NCBI GenBank assembly: GCA_019155185.1
Contig: CM032813.1
Location: 11,864,061 to 11,928,060 of the forward strand
Direction: 5' to 3'
DNA length: 64,000 bases
Origin: Beaufortia kweichowensis
Lineage: Eukaryota > Chordata > Actinopteri > Cypriniformes > Gastromyzontidae
The notes below the pieces were generated by a model. It searched no databases and was not told where the DNA came from. It saw nothing but the letters and a program-made list of their open reading frames with translations. Numbering within the stretch: the first letter of the stretch is position 1; every line of letters starts with the position of its first letter. This document shows, piece after piece, positions 63,925 through 64,000 of this stretch. Made by a program: the position numbers and the translations under genes.

Positions 63925-64000
63925 ACTTGTTTGGAAAGATGTTTTCATCTCATGAGCAGTTAATACTTGAGCAAAAACAAGACCCTACTTTGTCACCATT

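Larger units (their letters stand above)
61011..64000 (+). mobile_element. Ty3/gypsy element with SCAN-like gag, 5' half, runs off the window
   Basis: 5' LTR 61011-61367, primer-binding site at 61371, leader, gag from 62225, zinc knuckle near 63250, protease from about 63440, open to the end of the window. The capsid segment has the look of the SCAN-like fold known in Gmr1-group gag. Each coding block carries at least one stop or frame change. The remainder of pol would lie beyond 64000. Confidence 0.8.

Overview
The window looks like a piece of a teleost fish nuclear genome, most likely cypriniform. This rests on the split vertebrate-type C2H2 gene with GT-AG introns, the very high density of fish repeats (Tc1/mariner, hAT, Harbinger, L2/CR1-type LINEs, DIRS-like, BEL/Pao, Gmr1-like and other Ty3/gypsy elements, tRNA-derived SINEs) and long (TA)n, (CA)n and (GA)n runs. 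There is no prokaryotic or organellar signature. Assignment below teleost level is inference.

The only host gene I can follow across the window is on the + strand: the 3' part of a znf740-like C2H2 zinc-finger gene. Its exons lie at 16597-16680, 17546-17629, 30237-30320, 32642-32725, 33470-33588 and 47410-47577, with the stop codon at 47575-47577. The first four are 84-bp phase 1-1 cassettes, each encoding one nearly identical finger. A decayed fifth cassette sits at about 21079-21153. The last finger is split by a 13.8-kb intron. Upstream exons lie outside the window or were not found.

Layout. 1-5.4 kb: a 175-bp tandem array, a decayed LINE, a SINE tail and a CA-rich run. 5.4-10.8 kb: an old repeat broken by a Tc1/mariner (itself carrying a Harbinger) and by a ZMYM1-type hAT. 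10.9-16.3 kb: LINE copy B, interrupted by a ZBED5-type hAT and a probable solo LTR. 16.6-17.6 kb: finger cassettes 1 and 2. 17.7-20.2 kb: a ZBED1-type hAT. 21-23.6 kb: the decayed finger exon, a DIRS-like fragment and a 156-bp tandem duplication. 23.6-28.6 kb: LINE copy A, almost full length. 30.2-33.6 kb: cassettes 3-5. 34.2-35.6 kb: a foldback element and a hAT BED exon. 38-40.6 kb: two oppositely oriented gypsy pieces with the same LTR. 41.5-44.8 kb: a Gmr1-like gypsy with integrase before reverse transcriptase. 47.4-48.8 kb: last znf740-like exon and 3' UTR. 50 kb and 58.5-60.3 kb: remnants of a fish multicopy SAM-domain-like family, beside a divergent C2H2 ORF. 52.7-57 kb: BEL/Pao and gypsy remnants. 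61-64 kb: the 5' half of another gypsy element with LTR, tRNA-Pro-like primer site, SCAN-like gag and protease, running off the window.

Every transposon ORF I examined carries a stop, frameshift, deletion or lost key residue, so the mobile fraction appears to be fossil here. The most unusual host feature is the serial duplication of one zinc-finger exon, which could give a protein with a run of identical recognition helices and frame-neutral exon skipping.
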